Translations under genes and position numbers: made by a program
Assembly (NCBI GenBank): GCA_910589415.1
Contig: OU342635.1
Location: 15,314,001-15,378,000 of the forward strand
Source of the DNA: Malachius bipustulatus
Lineage: Eukaryota > Arthropoda > Insecta > Coleoptera > Melyridae
DNA length: 64,000 bases
Direction of reading: 5' to 3'
Shown: one piece after another, positions 25,401-33,310 of the stretch
How positions within the stretch are numbered: position 1 is the stretch's first letter
Layout: each line of letters starts with the position of its first letter
Notes under the pieces: model-generated
Told to the model about the DNA's origin: nothing
What the model saw: the letters and a program-made list of their open reading frames with translations, nothing else
Databases searched by the model: none

Positions 25401-28400
25401 CGTCATTGGTAAAATAATTATAACAACGCAAATTTTTTTGGACTGTATTGTATACAGGGTGTTAAAAAATAAATATCGAATATTTGGAAAGGGAACAGTA
25501 TGGACCTGACCTGACCCGTCCGCAAATTGACGGGTTCGAAGATACGGAGGATTCTTCAAATTATTTTAACATTTTGCGTCTGCACATTATTTTTTTTTAT
25601 TACGTACAAACACACGATGAAAAGTATAACAAAACCAAAAGAAAAAGAGTTAGATAACATGTTCAAAGTGCGATCGTCCCAAAATAGCATACCAAATAGC
25701 CGACTATGACAGTAAATAAAAGTTATTGCAACAAAAAAAAAAAAATTTTTTTAAAGAATTATCTTGTGAAAGATTATTCTATTTCTTAACTGACCACCTT
25801 TTCTTTTTTGTAGCACCCTACCTAACACACACCACTGGCTTACTAACAAAAAAAAAGTATATTATACTTAAGGTAGAGAAATGCGTTATTTTGGCGGAGG
25901 TGCAAGCCCTCGGGCTACTAATGCACGAGGACAAAATAGTATCTCTCCCGAATGGTATACACTGTGCCTTTTGAATTTCTGGACATAGGGAATTCCCATG
26001 TTAAAATAACCTATTGGAAATATTGGCTCCCCTAATTATTTTACAGTAAAATGCCAAATGTAAAACTTCTTAAGGAAAAAAAGCTGCTTCTTATGCTACA
26101 ATCGCATTTTCATTTGGTTCATCTGTTTTCGAGAAAATCAGGAAAAACTTAACGGTTTTTCGTAGTTTTTCAAGGTTGCTTTGCTTTTGACAGATTAATG
26201 CTAAAGTCAATAACTGATTGTTCAAAAGTAATTCATTCACCATTAAAACTTAAAGTAGCAAAGTATTAGTTTTTAAAGAAAAACTTGTTTATAAAAATGA
26301 ATTATTACACCATCGAAGAAAAGTAAAATTTATTGAATGACATTAAAGTACTCTGGCAATTCACTTCGAAATATCAGAGATTTGTTATTATCTTATAAGC
26401 ATTATCTGTCAAAAGCAAAGCAACCTTGAAAAACTACGAAAAACCGTTAAGTTTTTCCTGATTTTCTCGAAAACGGATGAACCAAATGAAAATCCAATTA
26501 TTGCATAAGAAGCAGCTGTTTTTCCTTAATAAGTTTTACATTTGACATTTTACTGTCAAATAATTAAGGGAGCCAATATTTACAATAGTTTATTTTAACA
26601 TGGGAATTCCCTATGTCCAGAAATTCAAGAGACACGGTGTATTCTATTTTTTCCACGGTCTCATATTAACTTAAAAACACATATTTTGTCATTATGAAGT
26701 AAGTAGCACCAGAATTATTGTATTCGGATTTGAGCATTTATTTAGTATAGTCGTTGAAAAATAAACAAACCATACAAAATAATGTAAACTCCATAATGTA
26801 AACTCCCTTGGGAGCATTACACTCCCTTGGGAATGGAATAATCGACTACTTCTGTTTTAATTTTGATGTCATAGAAACTGATTTCTACTCCCGACCGTGG
26901 AAAAAAGCATTTTTTTTCTATCCAAAATTGAATTTCTGTAAAATTTAATTATGGGAAACGTTCTTTCTATCCCACTAATTTAATTTCAAAGTTTTTTTTC
27001 TTGCATATACAGGCGTTAAAAGAAAAACATTTTTACGAAAATTCAAATAGCCGCCATTTTGAAACTACTCAATAGATTTCTCTCAAATGAAATCCCAAAC
27101 CACTTCCTCCAGACATCTAACAGCCACAAAAATTTCAGCTCACTAGATTGAAAACTGCACCCTGAAATAGTGTAACAAGAACTTGTTTTAAGAATTTGGA
27201 AGGGACAGTCTGTAGAAACCTCACGACTTTAGAAATCTTTCTTAACGAAAATTCAAAGTCCTCCATAAATACTACAAGAATGTAATTTCTTCTTCTTGTA
27301 GTTTAATGGCTTACGTACCCTTTGCACTTGGCCAGCTTGGAGTGAATGAATGCAATTTCGTGCAACAATCTTCAAATATGAAGCTGCAATGGGGTTTTGA
27401 AAATCAAAAATTTTTAAATTTTGGAGAAATAGTCAGGGTGTTTCAGTTTATATGTTCATAACTCCGGTAAACTGCAGAACACTTAAACACAATTTTTATG
27501 AAGTTTTGCACTATAAAACGTTTTATTTTTCAGACACAAATCTTCTAAACTATTAAAGATATTTTTCTCAACTTTGGTGGAGGTTACTATTAAGGACTTT
27601 TAAGTTTCTCAGACGAAACCAGTGGCGTAGTTATTGGAGTTCTTTTTAATTTGAAGCCTCCAAAATTCTATTCCACTGGAAAATATCATTTTTTAAAACT
27701 TCTTTTGAAATTTATAATAATAATATTATCTGAAAGCTGTTTTTTTTTTATAAAAAATATAAATGAATATTTACAATAAATGTTCAAGAGACCTCTATTT
27801 GGAGTTTTTTTTTTATATTAATGCAAAATTTCTAAAATAAGTATTTCCACTGTCTGCAAAATTTGTAGTACCTACTTAAAAATGTTGTCCCACTTTATGA
27901 ATATTATTAGCCTGTACCAAAATTAAGAATAATATTTTTAATCGTTTATGAGATATTCAAAACAATTGATTTTTTTCTTCCAAGTTTACCACCCTGTTTC
28001 TCCAAAATTAAGCGTTTTAGAACAACACTTAATAGGAAAAGGTACAATTATTCTTATCTGCTCTACATTTTCCAGGAGTTATGAACATACAAACCGGAAC
28101 ACCCTGTATAATATTATATCGTGGTCAGGTGAATTTTGGAAAACCTCACGTGATCTGGTGTACAATTCATTTTTTGAATTTGATAAATAAAAGGTAAAGA
28201 AAAAATTTCTAACTAAAGTCAAAAAACGTTCAATTCAATCAAACCTTATCTTTGATAATTTTTTTACGTTAATACGGTCAAATTAAAATCGGTCAGAATT
28301 GAAAGCAACTAGTCTTTTATTTATCAATGATACCTGATGAACACGTTAGAATTTATTCTATTCCCCATTTATTGATATCTTAATTTCCATTTACGATAAG

Positions 28401-31400
28401 AAAAAAATCTATTTCCAAGGAAAATTAAGTCAGAATAATTTTCAAATGATACGAGCGTTTGCTTCGCAGATGACGTCACAGATTAGGATATATCTGAACT
28501 CACCCAAATCACGGCTATTACAATATTTATGTATGTTATGGTTATCATTACTCCTTGACGCCACATGCATAATATAGTGTGTAAGCCAGGAAAACTATAA
28601 TAAGTATGTTAAACTATTATTAGACTCAAATAATCACACATCTAGTCCCTTTTGCCAATGTCTTCAAAAAGTAATGTCAATGAATAATACAAATACCAGC
28701 CAGCCAAGCCTAGACTAGGTATTATAAGCTCATTATACTCGTAAAAGGACGAGTAAGTTTATGTTCTGAACATCAACTGGAAATAGTTTTGGATCGTAAA
28801 ATATATTATGATAAATAAAACAAACAAAATAATAATTACTTCCAGAATAATTAACACTTTCGCTTTAGGTATCATTAAACTATCGTACTATATCATTACT
28901 AAATTACTTTTAAAAGTAGATAATTTAACTCACTTTAAAATAATTACATACCTATACCGTAAAAAATTTCAGCTTCTGTTGCCGTTCAAGAATCCTGAGA
29001 AGGCTAGTGTCTTTCAAATGTTGTATTTACATACATCATACATCACAAAATACAATTAATTGCAATTACTTTTAGGTGGTCAAAATTTAATAATAGATAG
29101 ATCAATTCAAATATAACGGAGAAAATCTAAATCACTTTTTTGTCTAAAATACCTCCAAGGGTTTTTGTATTTACTGGTACTGGTACAGCCTCCTAACTAT
29201 TGAATAAAACGTTCATCCTGCTGATTTCACTTTAATAACAGCATACCTTTCTCATGTAGTGTAAGAGTCAATTAATTACACATCAGTCATCAGTGTGTAA
29301 AATAATAAAGTAAAAATCACGAAGTAAGAGCCCATCACAGCTTGACAGGTTCAGGAAGTCACGCTTTGCCGATATCAACATGTTATGATAACGCGTCCAT
29401 AGTAAGTACTTGGATACCGAACGAAATAACACATAAATAGATCATACGAACACCCTAAAACAGAAAACGAAGTAACACGATCGCTTTTCATTAAGGTCTT
29501 GTTAAATTTTAACTGCCGTTCTATTTTATTAACAGGGCACGCAAATCACTAGGCGAGACGTCGAATTGTGAAACGCCATATCGAAAGCTATAATATTTTT
29601 AAATCTGCATGTATGGTTATTTTGTCATAAAATGGTTGAAAAAAAAGCATCATCTTCTCGCGGAAAATTGCTATTATTCACTAAGGCGTTACATTACTCG
29701 CCATCATGAATAATAGCCATCACTCTTCGCTCATTGAAGAATGAACTAATATGGAGTATCTTCTGAATCTTTGAAATAAAATCATGAAAATTTGTGAGTT
29801 CCATTGTTTTTTATGCCCTAATTGGTAGAATGAGAATCGCCTGATAATGCCGTTTAGGACTATGACTATGATTTCAATTTTTTGTATTAAAATTTTTGCC
29901 CTTTTTGACTTTTGACTTTTGCCTTTGACAAAAAGGTAATGAAATTTTAGTCCTTTATAATAATAAGAACAGGAGTATATTTTTTACCATATCTCATAAA
30001 AGTTGTAGGTAAGTATATAAAAGACGTAAAGTATAGAGAAAAATCTAGAAGAAATTTTGTCTACAATGTTTTCTGGGGATATGGTAGCTATGCTAGCCTG
30101 GAAATGATTTATACAGGGTGATCAGTAACTCGCGCACTCCGAATATCGGGCGATATAGAGCCCATTAAAATTAAGGATATTCTGCAAAAAAAAAAAAAAT
30201 TGAATCCAACAGTTGGTTTTCAAGTTACAGAGTTTCCCTCATCCGAGTTTACAGTTAATTTTTTCAATAACCGTAATAAAAATTAATGAAAAATTCGGGT
30301 TACTGTAACGTCTGGAACGGATACCATATAATTCATCAATTTTTTTTCCACAAAACCACTTTACAGAGGAATTTAGAATGTTGGAAATTGATACCATACC
30401 TAAATCTGAACGAAATTTGAAGTTTGGCAACCCCCTAAACTCAACTTAGAATATAAAATATTCAAATGCCTTCGTTGCTATGGAAATAAAAATAATAACA
30501 ATACCATCTAACCTGAACTTATTCACATGTTCAGTGCAGTGTTGCCACCTTTTTTTACAAAAATAGTCATATCTTTGGAAGAAAAGAACTTACAACACTG
30601 CAATCAGAAAATTTACCACTCTTAAAAAGTGAAGTTTACCGCAGCATGCTCTGAGTGCACGAGTTACTGATCATCCTGTATAAATATTACCTTGCTTGAA
30701 AAAATTAAAAAAAAAAATAAGTAATGACAATTTGTGTAAAGTCGCCGTATACTGTCTTAGTTCAGCACAACAAAATAATCAGAGTTGTGGTAAACCAGGG
30801 AAGGGATCGGAGTGAGTTGAGCCCGTTTTTTGATTTCTTTTTTCAATTGAATTTAATTTAATTTAATTGAAAAGTTGTTTTAACACGTTCACTGCGGTAC
30901 CGCTTTTTGAAGACCTTTGTATTTGGCGGAACGAGTCATATGTATCTCGTTGATCACTTTCCTATAGCGCGAGACGAGTCATATATGACTCGTTGTCATG
31001 TTCATGATTTATGACCTCCCATGACATCGTGAACTTTATGATTATGATACGATTAGTGTGAACTCTTTCTTCAGTGGTCACTGAATATTAGTCTTTGACA
31101 GTTGGCTAATCGACTTAATATTTTTGAAAATATATGCCCTCAAAAAAACATAATAAAAACAACATTATATTGTATTTACTTATAAAATACATTGTCCATG
31201 TAGAAAAATAAAATAGTAAGACTCTCAAGAAAACAATAAGACATAGAATACAAATAAACTCAATAAAATAATAGTCTATATTTGCGAAAAACTAAAAAAA
31301 AAATAATGAGTCTATTTAGATATCACTTCGTTTTTCATGTGCATTATTAAAGCATTTCAAGCAGTAGGTCGGTTTTCCCTCACACTCCTCGCAGTAAGTA

Positions 31401-33151
31401 GTCACTTGTTTTGTTTTTTTGTCAGCCTCCTTACTATTCATTGTCTGCCTCAGTATTTTGTAACATCCGGTACACCTTCGTCTTTTTTATTTTCAGGCCC
31501 ATATTTTACCAAAGTATGTATGAATTAACAATAAACTTTGTTCTGTTGGAGTATATCGTAACTATTATGAAACCTTTTCACAAAATTGATAATCCAATGT
31601 AAAAACAAATTCACAATAAACACCCACAGATCAAAAAATAAAGTCACGAAATAGCTCTAGAATTATCACTTCACTTCCAAAGCAAATCTATTCCGCTATA
31701 AAATAAGTTAATATTTCAGGCAATCTGTTGATGAAAAGCTGTACTAGTTCACAGAAATTCACTAAATTACTAAACTTGGCGGTCCGTCGATACAGTTATC
31801 TGTATGTACAAGTTTTCTTGCTGGTTTCAAACGCGACTAATACACGAGCATCACGAGTCATATTTGACTCGTAACGCAAGTAGTGTCAAAAACTGTAACT
31901 ACATGCGGAACGAGGCAAATATATCTCGTGAAGTTTTATATCATACCTTACTAGAGTACATTTAGCAAAATGGATTGCTGCTTGTCCTGATCAAAACAGA
32001 CAAAAATTGACGAAATTATCGCATCCGCCCATAACAACGTTTGCATGATATTATACTCCGCACCGAGGTACAGCGCGACACGAGACATATATGACTCGTA
32101 CCGCAGTGAACGTGTTAATTCGCAAAGGCCTTCTCAAGATGCAAATGTCGCTTGTGTTGTAGACTTGTGCAGCTACGAGTTATACCCAGTGGTGGATCAA
32201 GGTCTCTTTGAAAGGGAAGCCGAAAACAAAAAGCCAGTTAAATGTTGACCAAAAATCCTCAAAAACAAGCCTTTTTGTGTCTAGATTTTTTTTTTCTAAA
32301 AAGCTTCCTTATCCGTCAAAGGATCAATAATTAAAGTCTATGAATTCTTTTTTTTTTCTTTTTTTTCCAAGAGAAAGAAGCAGTTTGAAGAAAACGTCTA
32401 TGAGTCAAAGTTATTAATTTTGGTCCAAAGAATACGCCTGATTTATTTAGAAATTTTATGAATGAACCTCAAAAAAAAAACTGAGGAATCTATCGAAAAA
32501 CTATTTTTCACAAAGATAAGCAACCTTTGATCCTTGGAGTTTTCATCTAAAACGCTTCCTTCGTCCGAAATTAATTATTGAATTTCAATTATGAATTCTT
32601 GTTTCTTTTTAATTTTTTTTCGGGAGAAGGAATGAATTTTGAAAAAATACCAGGAGACCAAAATTACTATTTTTCCCAAAGAACGTGTCTGAATTTTTTC
32701 AGCATTTAATCAGTATCCCATTTCAGCATCGCATTTATTCAATTATTTTCTAATTCTAAATAAATTCTCATCAGCGGTAAAGTCGTTTAAGAAAATGAAA
32801 ATAGTTTTAAACGAAGTTTCACTTACCGTATCCCTTCATAATTCCATGGGTGACATACAAGGGAGCTCGGCCGGTTGTAACATCATTGGCAAACACTTTT
32901 CTGATGGTTTTTGGGTCTGTCAGTACGACAGTGTAAATGTTACCCAGATTCAATCCATAAATGGGTCCGTATTTCTTAGCCAGGTCGGTAAAAGTAGCGT
33001 ACGGTTGCTTGGGGTCAATCCAGGGTAGGTAACCAAGGATAGGTAGTCCCCATGGCCCTGGTGGTTTTTTGCTGTTCGACCGAATCCAGGTAAACGCCAC
33101 CAGGCATAGCAGTACGGTAACCACTATAATTAACATCTGAAATAGTGACAT
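13449..33151 (-). CDS. phm: CYP306A1 (phantom), ecdysteroid 25-hydroxylase (six exons)
   Basis: Exons in transcript order: 33151-32827, 14872-14727, 14672-14470, 14386-14096, 14040-13673, 13618-13449. Intron boundaries are GT-AG (exon 3 uses a weak GTTCAG donor), and the frames join to a 500-residue protein. The ATG at 33151 has an A-rich context (AAAATG) and puts a signal anchor at ~6-23 just before the PPGP hinge (30-33). TGRAPLYVTHGIM (93-105) is a hallmark of phantom. LQEEGTKHIGVAG lies in exon 3. The I-helix AGLDTT is at 312-317, ExxR is E368-R371, and the haem loop FQAGKRMCVG has Cys449. The enzyme 25-hydroxylates the ketodiol intermediate of ecdysone synthesis in the prothoracic gland. 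Exon 3 and exon 6 are short and easily missed. Intron 1 is about 18 kb of repeats. No disabling change is seen. Confidence 0.95.
15442..16283. mobile_element. Foldback element in CYP306A1 intron 1, TA-flanked
   Basis: Left arm about 15442-15780 and right arm about 15950-16283 are inverted copies. The outermost 30 bases are nearly identical (CAGGCTGTCCCATTTTAATG against CAGGGTGTCCCATTTTAATG). TA lies outside both ends (15440-15441, 16284-16285). The central part (15781-15949) is mostly unique. It is non-coding and probably a non-autonomous Tc1/mariner-type element. It carries the FTZ-F1-like sites listed next. Confidence 0.85.
15487..16238. promoter_or_regulatory. Eight FTZ-F1-like sites inside the foldback element
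   Basis: Matches to the FTZ-F1/SF-1 monomer consensus YCAAGGYCR, on either strand, at 15487-15495, 15562-15570, 15580-15588, 15590-15598, 16127-16135, 16137-16145, 16155-16163 and 16230-16238. Four lie in each arm, mirrored by the inverted repeat. In Drosophila, beta-FTZ-F1 is known to control phantom expression in the ring gland, which makes their position in the phantom intron notable. Binding is not shown; the sites may be incidental transposon sequence. Confidence 0.5.
16600..18000. other. GC-richer intronic block, possible retroelement relic
   Basis: Composition is higher in GC than its surroundings. At 16655-16680, read on the minus strand, is CTGAAGATGGTATTCTAGCC followed by GAAACC. 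This is similar to CTGATGA...GAAAC motifs of Penelope-like elements but with the core altered. A minus-strand frame of about 120 codons (17995-17633) has no motif I recognise and lies among GA-repeat-rich sequence (17814-17830), so I do not call it a gene. Confidence 0.3.
18001..20316. other. Intronic, nothing firmly recognised
   Basis: Includes a GC-rich patch at about 18760-18840 (CCGG-rich) that is unlike the surroundings and may be part of an old insertion. The remainder is AT-rich with no motif. Confidence 0.4.
20317..20361 (+). repeat. (CACCAG)n microsatellite
   Basis: About seven CACCAG/CACCAT hexamers in a row. In frame it would read HQ/HH repeats, but the surrounding frame is not open. 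Confidence 0.85.
20901..21080. repeat. Relic of a CAGGGTG element with a small hairpin module
   Basis: CAGGGTGAGGCGC (preceded by TA) and, about 130 bp on, an ACACCCTGCATA end, followed by TATTACATTTTCAGATTG and its partial complement (21042-21076), which form a short hairpin. The same two-part order (CAGGGTG...CACCCTG, then the TATTACATTTTCAG hairpin) occurs in both arms of the palindrome at 38698-39548. Confidence 0.55.
21320..22320. other. GC-rich unrecognised block, possible retroelement relic
   Basis: Contains two unrelated open frames of 101 (minus, 21637-21332) and 89 codons (plus, 22042-22311), the latter ending in a lysine/arginine-rich tail. A GGGACCCAGGGGCC-type stretch lies near 21890. 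Composition differs from the intron background, which suggests an inserted element, but I recognise no domain. Confidence 0.3.
22321..24331. other. Intronic; small repeats only
   Basis: 22625-22700 holds a GTGAGTCACAATAAACC-like phrase resembling the retrotransposon 3' ends at 5668 and 24332. 23284-23301 is a short (CTGAAT)n run. 22990-23210 has a loose internal duplication (TTTGAAATTTT...GTTAGGA repeated about 120 bp apart). The rest shows nothing. Confidence 0.4.
24332..24900 (-). pseudogene. Non-LTR retrotransposon relic (RT end, RNase H)
   Basis: The minus strand encodes, from high to low coordinate, a degraded GPKQIYWLYVMVVR segment (the post-RT region usually read as PKxxxWLYTxxVRP in R1/Jockey-type ORF2), then AKVALKALSSSHCKSKLVWN and VTLIWIHGHTGYG, which match the RNase H helix and the WVPGHxGxxGNE motif. 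GNE and the following catalytic region are missing. The frame is shifted between the two parts. The 3' portion (24332-24495) is shared with 5660-5840. Inactive. Confidence 0.7.
25008..25345. repeat. Dispersed repeat, related to 4920-5400
   Basis: Shares the segment around ATTACTTTATTTTAT and GGATTTAATTCTCAAAC with 5308-5345, the CTGCTTTGTGTGGGTTCTTATG segment with 5370-5395, and an inverted block with 4925-5010. A CAGCCTGTA end at 25340-25348 resembles the CACCCTGTA ends of the TA elements. Confidence 0.55.
25960..26639. mobile_element. Foldback element, ~250 bp inverted repeats, TA-flanked
   Basis: Left arm about 25960-26215 and right arm about 26385-26639. Examples of mirrored segments: TTTCTGGACATAGGGAATTC and its complement, and CAGGAAAAACTTAACGG and its complement. 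The ends are CACTGTG/CACGGTG with TA outside both. Non-coding. A (GTA)TTGGCTCCC-type inner block is also mirrored. Located in CYP306A1 intron 1. Confidence 0.8.
27030..27390 (+). repeat. Fragment of the ~650 bp repeat family
   Basis: Resembles 37735-38000 and 38370-38640: CCGCCATTTTGAAAC, then TCAGCTCACTAGATTGAAAAC, then GGGACAGTCTGTAGAAACC. Diverged from those copies. Confidence 0.65.
27434..28106. mobile_element. TIR element with ~35 bp inverted ends
   Basis: Ends are CAGGGTGTTTCAGTTTATAT with TTCATAACTCC (left) and its near-complement ending GGAACACCCTG (right). TA follows the right end; the left flank has decayed. Unlike its neighbours the inner part is not palindromic. It contains no recognisable transposase and is non-autonomous. 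Confidence 0.7.
28115..28160 (+). repeat. Short dispersed repeat fragment
   Basis: CGTGGTCAGGTGAATTTTGG with AAAACC and GTGATCTGG following; nearly the same phrase begins at 43890 and an inverted copy lies at 6850-6910. Confidence 0.6.
28462..28530 (+). repeat. Repeat with TGACGTCA, copy 1
   Basis: CTTCGCAGATGACGTCACAG through CAAATCACGGCTATTACAAT; about 67 bp align with 35636-35702. The copy contains a perfect CRE palindrome TGACGTCA. Function unknown. Confidence 0.55.
28531..30113. other. Intronic, nothing recognised
   Basis: AT-rich, without repeats or coding motifs that I can name. Confidence 0.45.
30114..30678. mobile_element. TIR element with ~28 bp inverted ends, TA-flanked
   Basis: Ends CAGGGTGATCAGTAACTCG and the near-complement CGAGTTACTGATCATCCTG, with TA outside both (30112-30113, 30679-30680). 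The 565 bp interior has no transposase motif. Same terminal CAGGGTG signature as the foldback elements in this window. Confidence 0.8.
30880..32118. mobile_element. piggyBac-like element with TTAA target duplication
   Basis: TTAA at 30880-30883 and 32115-32118 flanks perfect 17 bp inverted ends CACGTTCACTGCGGTAC. TTAA duplication is diagnostic of piggyBac-type insertion. At 1,231 bp it is far shorter than an autonomous element (about 2.3-2.5 kb), so it is internally deleted, but the transposase tail survives on the minus strand. Near both ends are 20 bp palindromes of the form ACGAGTCATATATGACTCGT (30931, 30974, 31853, 31910, 32080), the one at 30974-30993 perfect. These are likely subterminal transposase-binding repeats. 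Inserted in CYP306A1 intron 1. Confidence 0.9.
31316..31485 (-). pseudogene. piggyBac-type transposase C-terminal Cys-rich domain
   Basis: The minus-strand frame begins RRRCTGCYKIL, has YCEECEGKPTYCLKCFNNAH near its end and stops at TAA (31316-31318). Three CxxC pairs followed by CF and a His are the hallmark of the piggyBac C-terminal RING/PHD-like zinc-binding domain. The catalytic DDD core is absent, lost with the internal deletion, so no active enzyme can be made from this copy. Confidence 0.85.
32265..32720 (+). repeat. Imperfect ~240 bp tandem duplication
   Basis: Two units (about 32265-32480 and 32510-32720) share the order AAGCTTCCTT/ACGCTTCCTT, TTATGAATTCTT-like, T-rich tract, GAGAAAGAAG/GAGAAGGAAT, AAAGAAYRCGYCTGA. 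Units are clearly diverged. Located just 3' of CYP306A1 exon 1 in the transcript. Confidence 0.6.
32827..33151 (-). CDS. phm: CYP306A1 exon 1, isolated 18 kb from exon 2
   Basis: Encodes the membrane anchor, the proline hinge and the first part of the P450 fold, ending in GYG with the glycine codon split (phase 1). Exon 2 restarts with the matching GT of that codon at 14872. The open frame continues upstream of the ATG to about 33199 without another ATG, so 33151 is the natural start. A gene finder limited to short introns would split this gene in two. Confidence 0.93.
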
Positions 33152-33310
33152 TTTATTATTTGGGTGGTAGGAACTTAAGTACTTCGATGTTCGAAGCAAA
33201 CTAACCTAATAATGTTTCTGATTCTTACCACTTTACGCTTAGATTACAGCCTATCTGAATTAATTATAAAGTATAATACCTCTACCTCTGTCTGAAAACA
33301 AAATATCAAT
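33152..33310 (-). promoter_or_regulatory. Presumed promoter/5' UTR of CYP306A1
   Basis: Upstream of the start codon (minus strand) lie TATACTTTATAATTAATTC around 33265-33285 with TCAGATAG next to it, and an ATCAGAAAC around 33222. None has ideal TATA-to-initiator spacing, so this marks the place to look for the start site more than a defined promoter. Splicing of a further 5' non-coding exon cannot be excluded. Confidence 0.25.

Larger units (their letters stand above)
14873..32826 (-). other. Intron 1 of CYP306A1 (17,954 bp)
   Basis: Bounded by a GTAAGT donor at 32826 and a TTTACAG acceptor at 14873. Contents that I can name are listed separately: foldback and TIR elements, a piggyBac-like copy, a non-LTR relic and microsatellites. 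The other five introns of the two genes' 3' parts are 50-400 bp, so the size of this one comes mainly from insertions. No host exon was found inside it. Confidence 0.85.
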
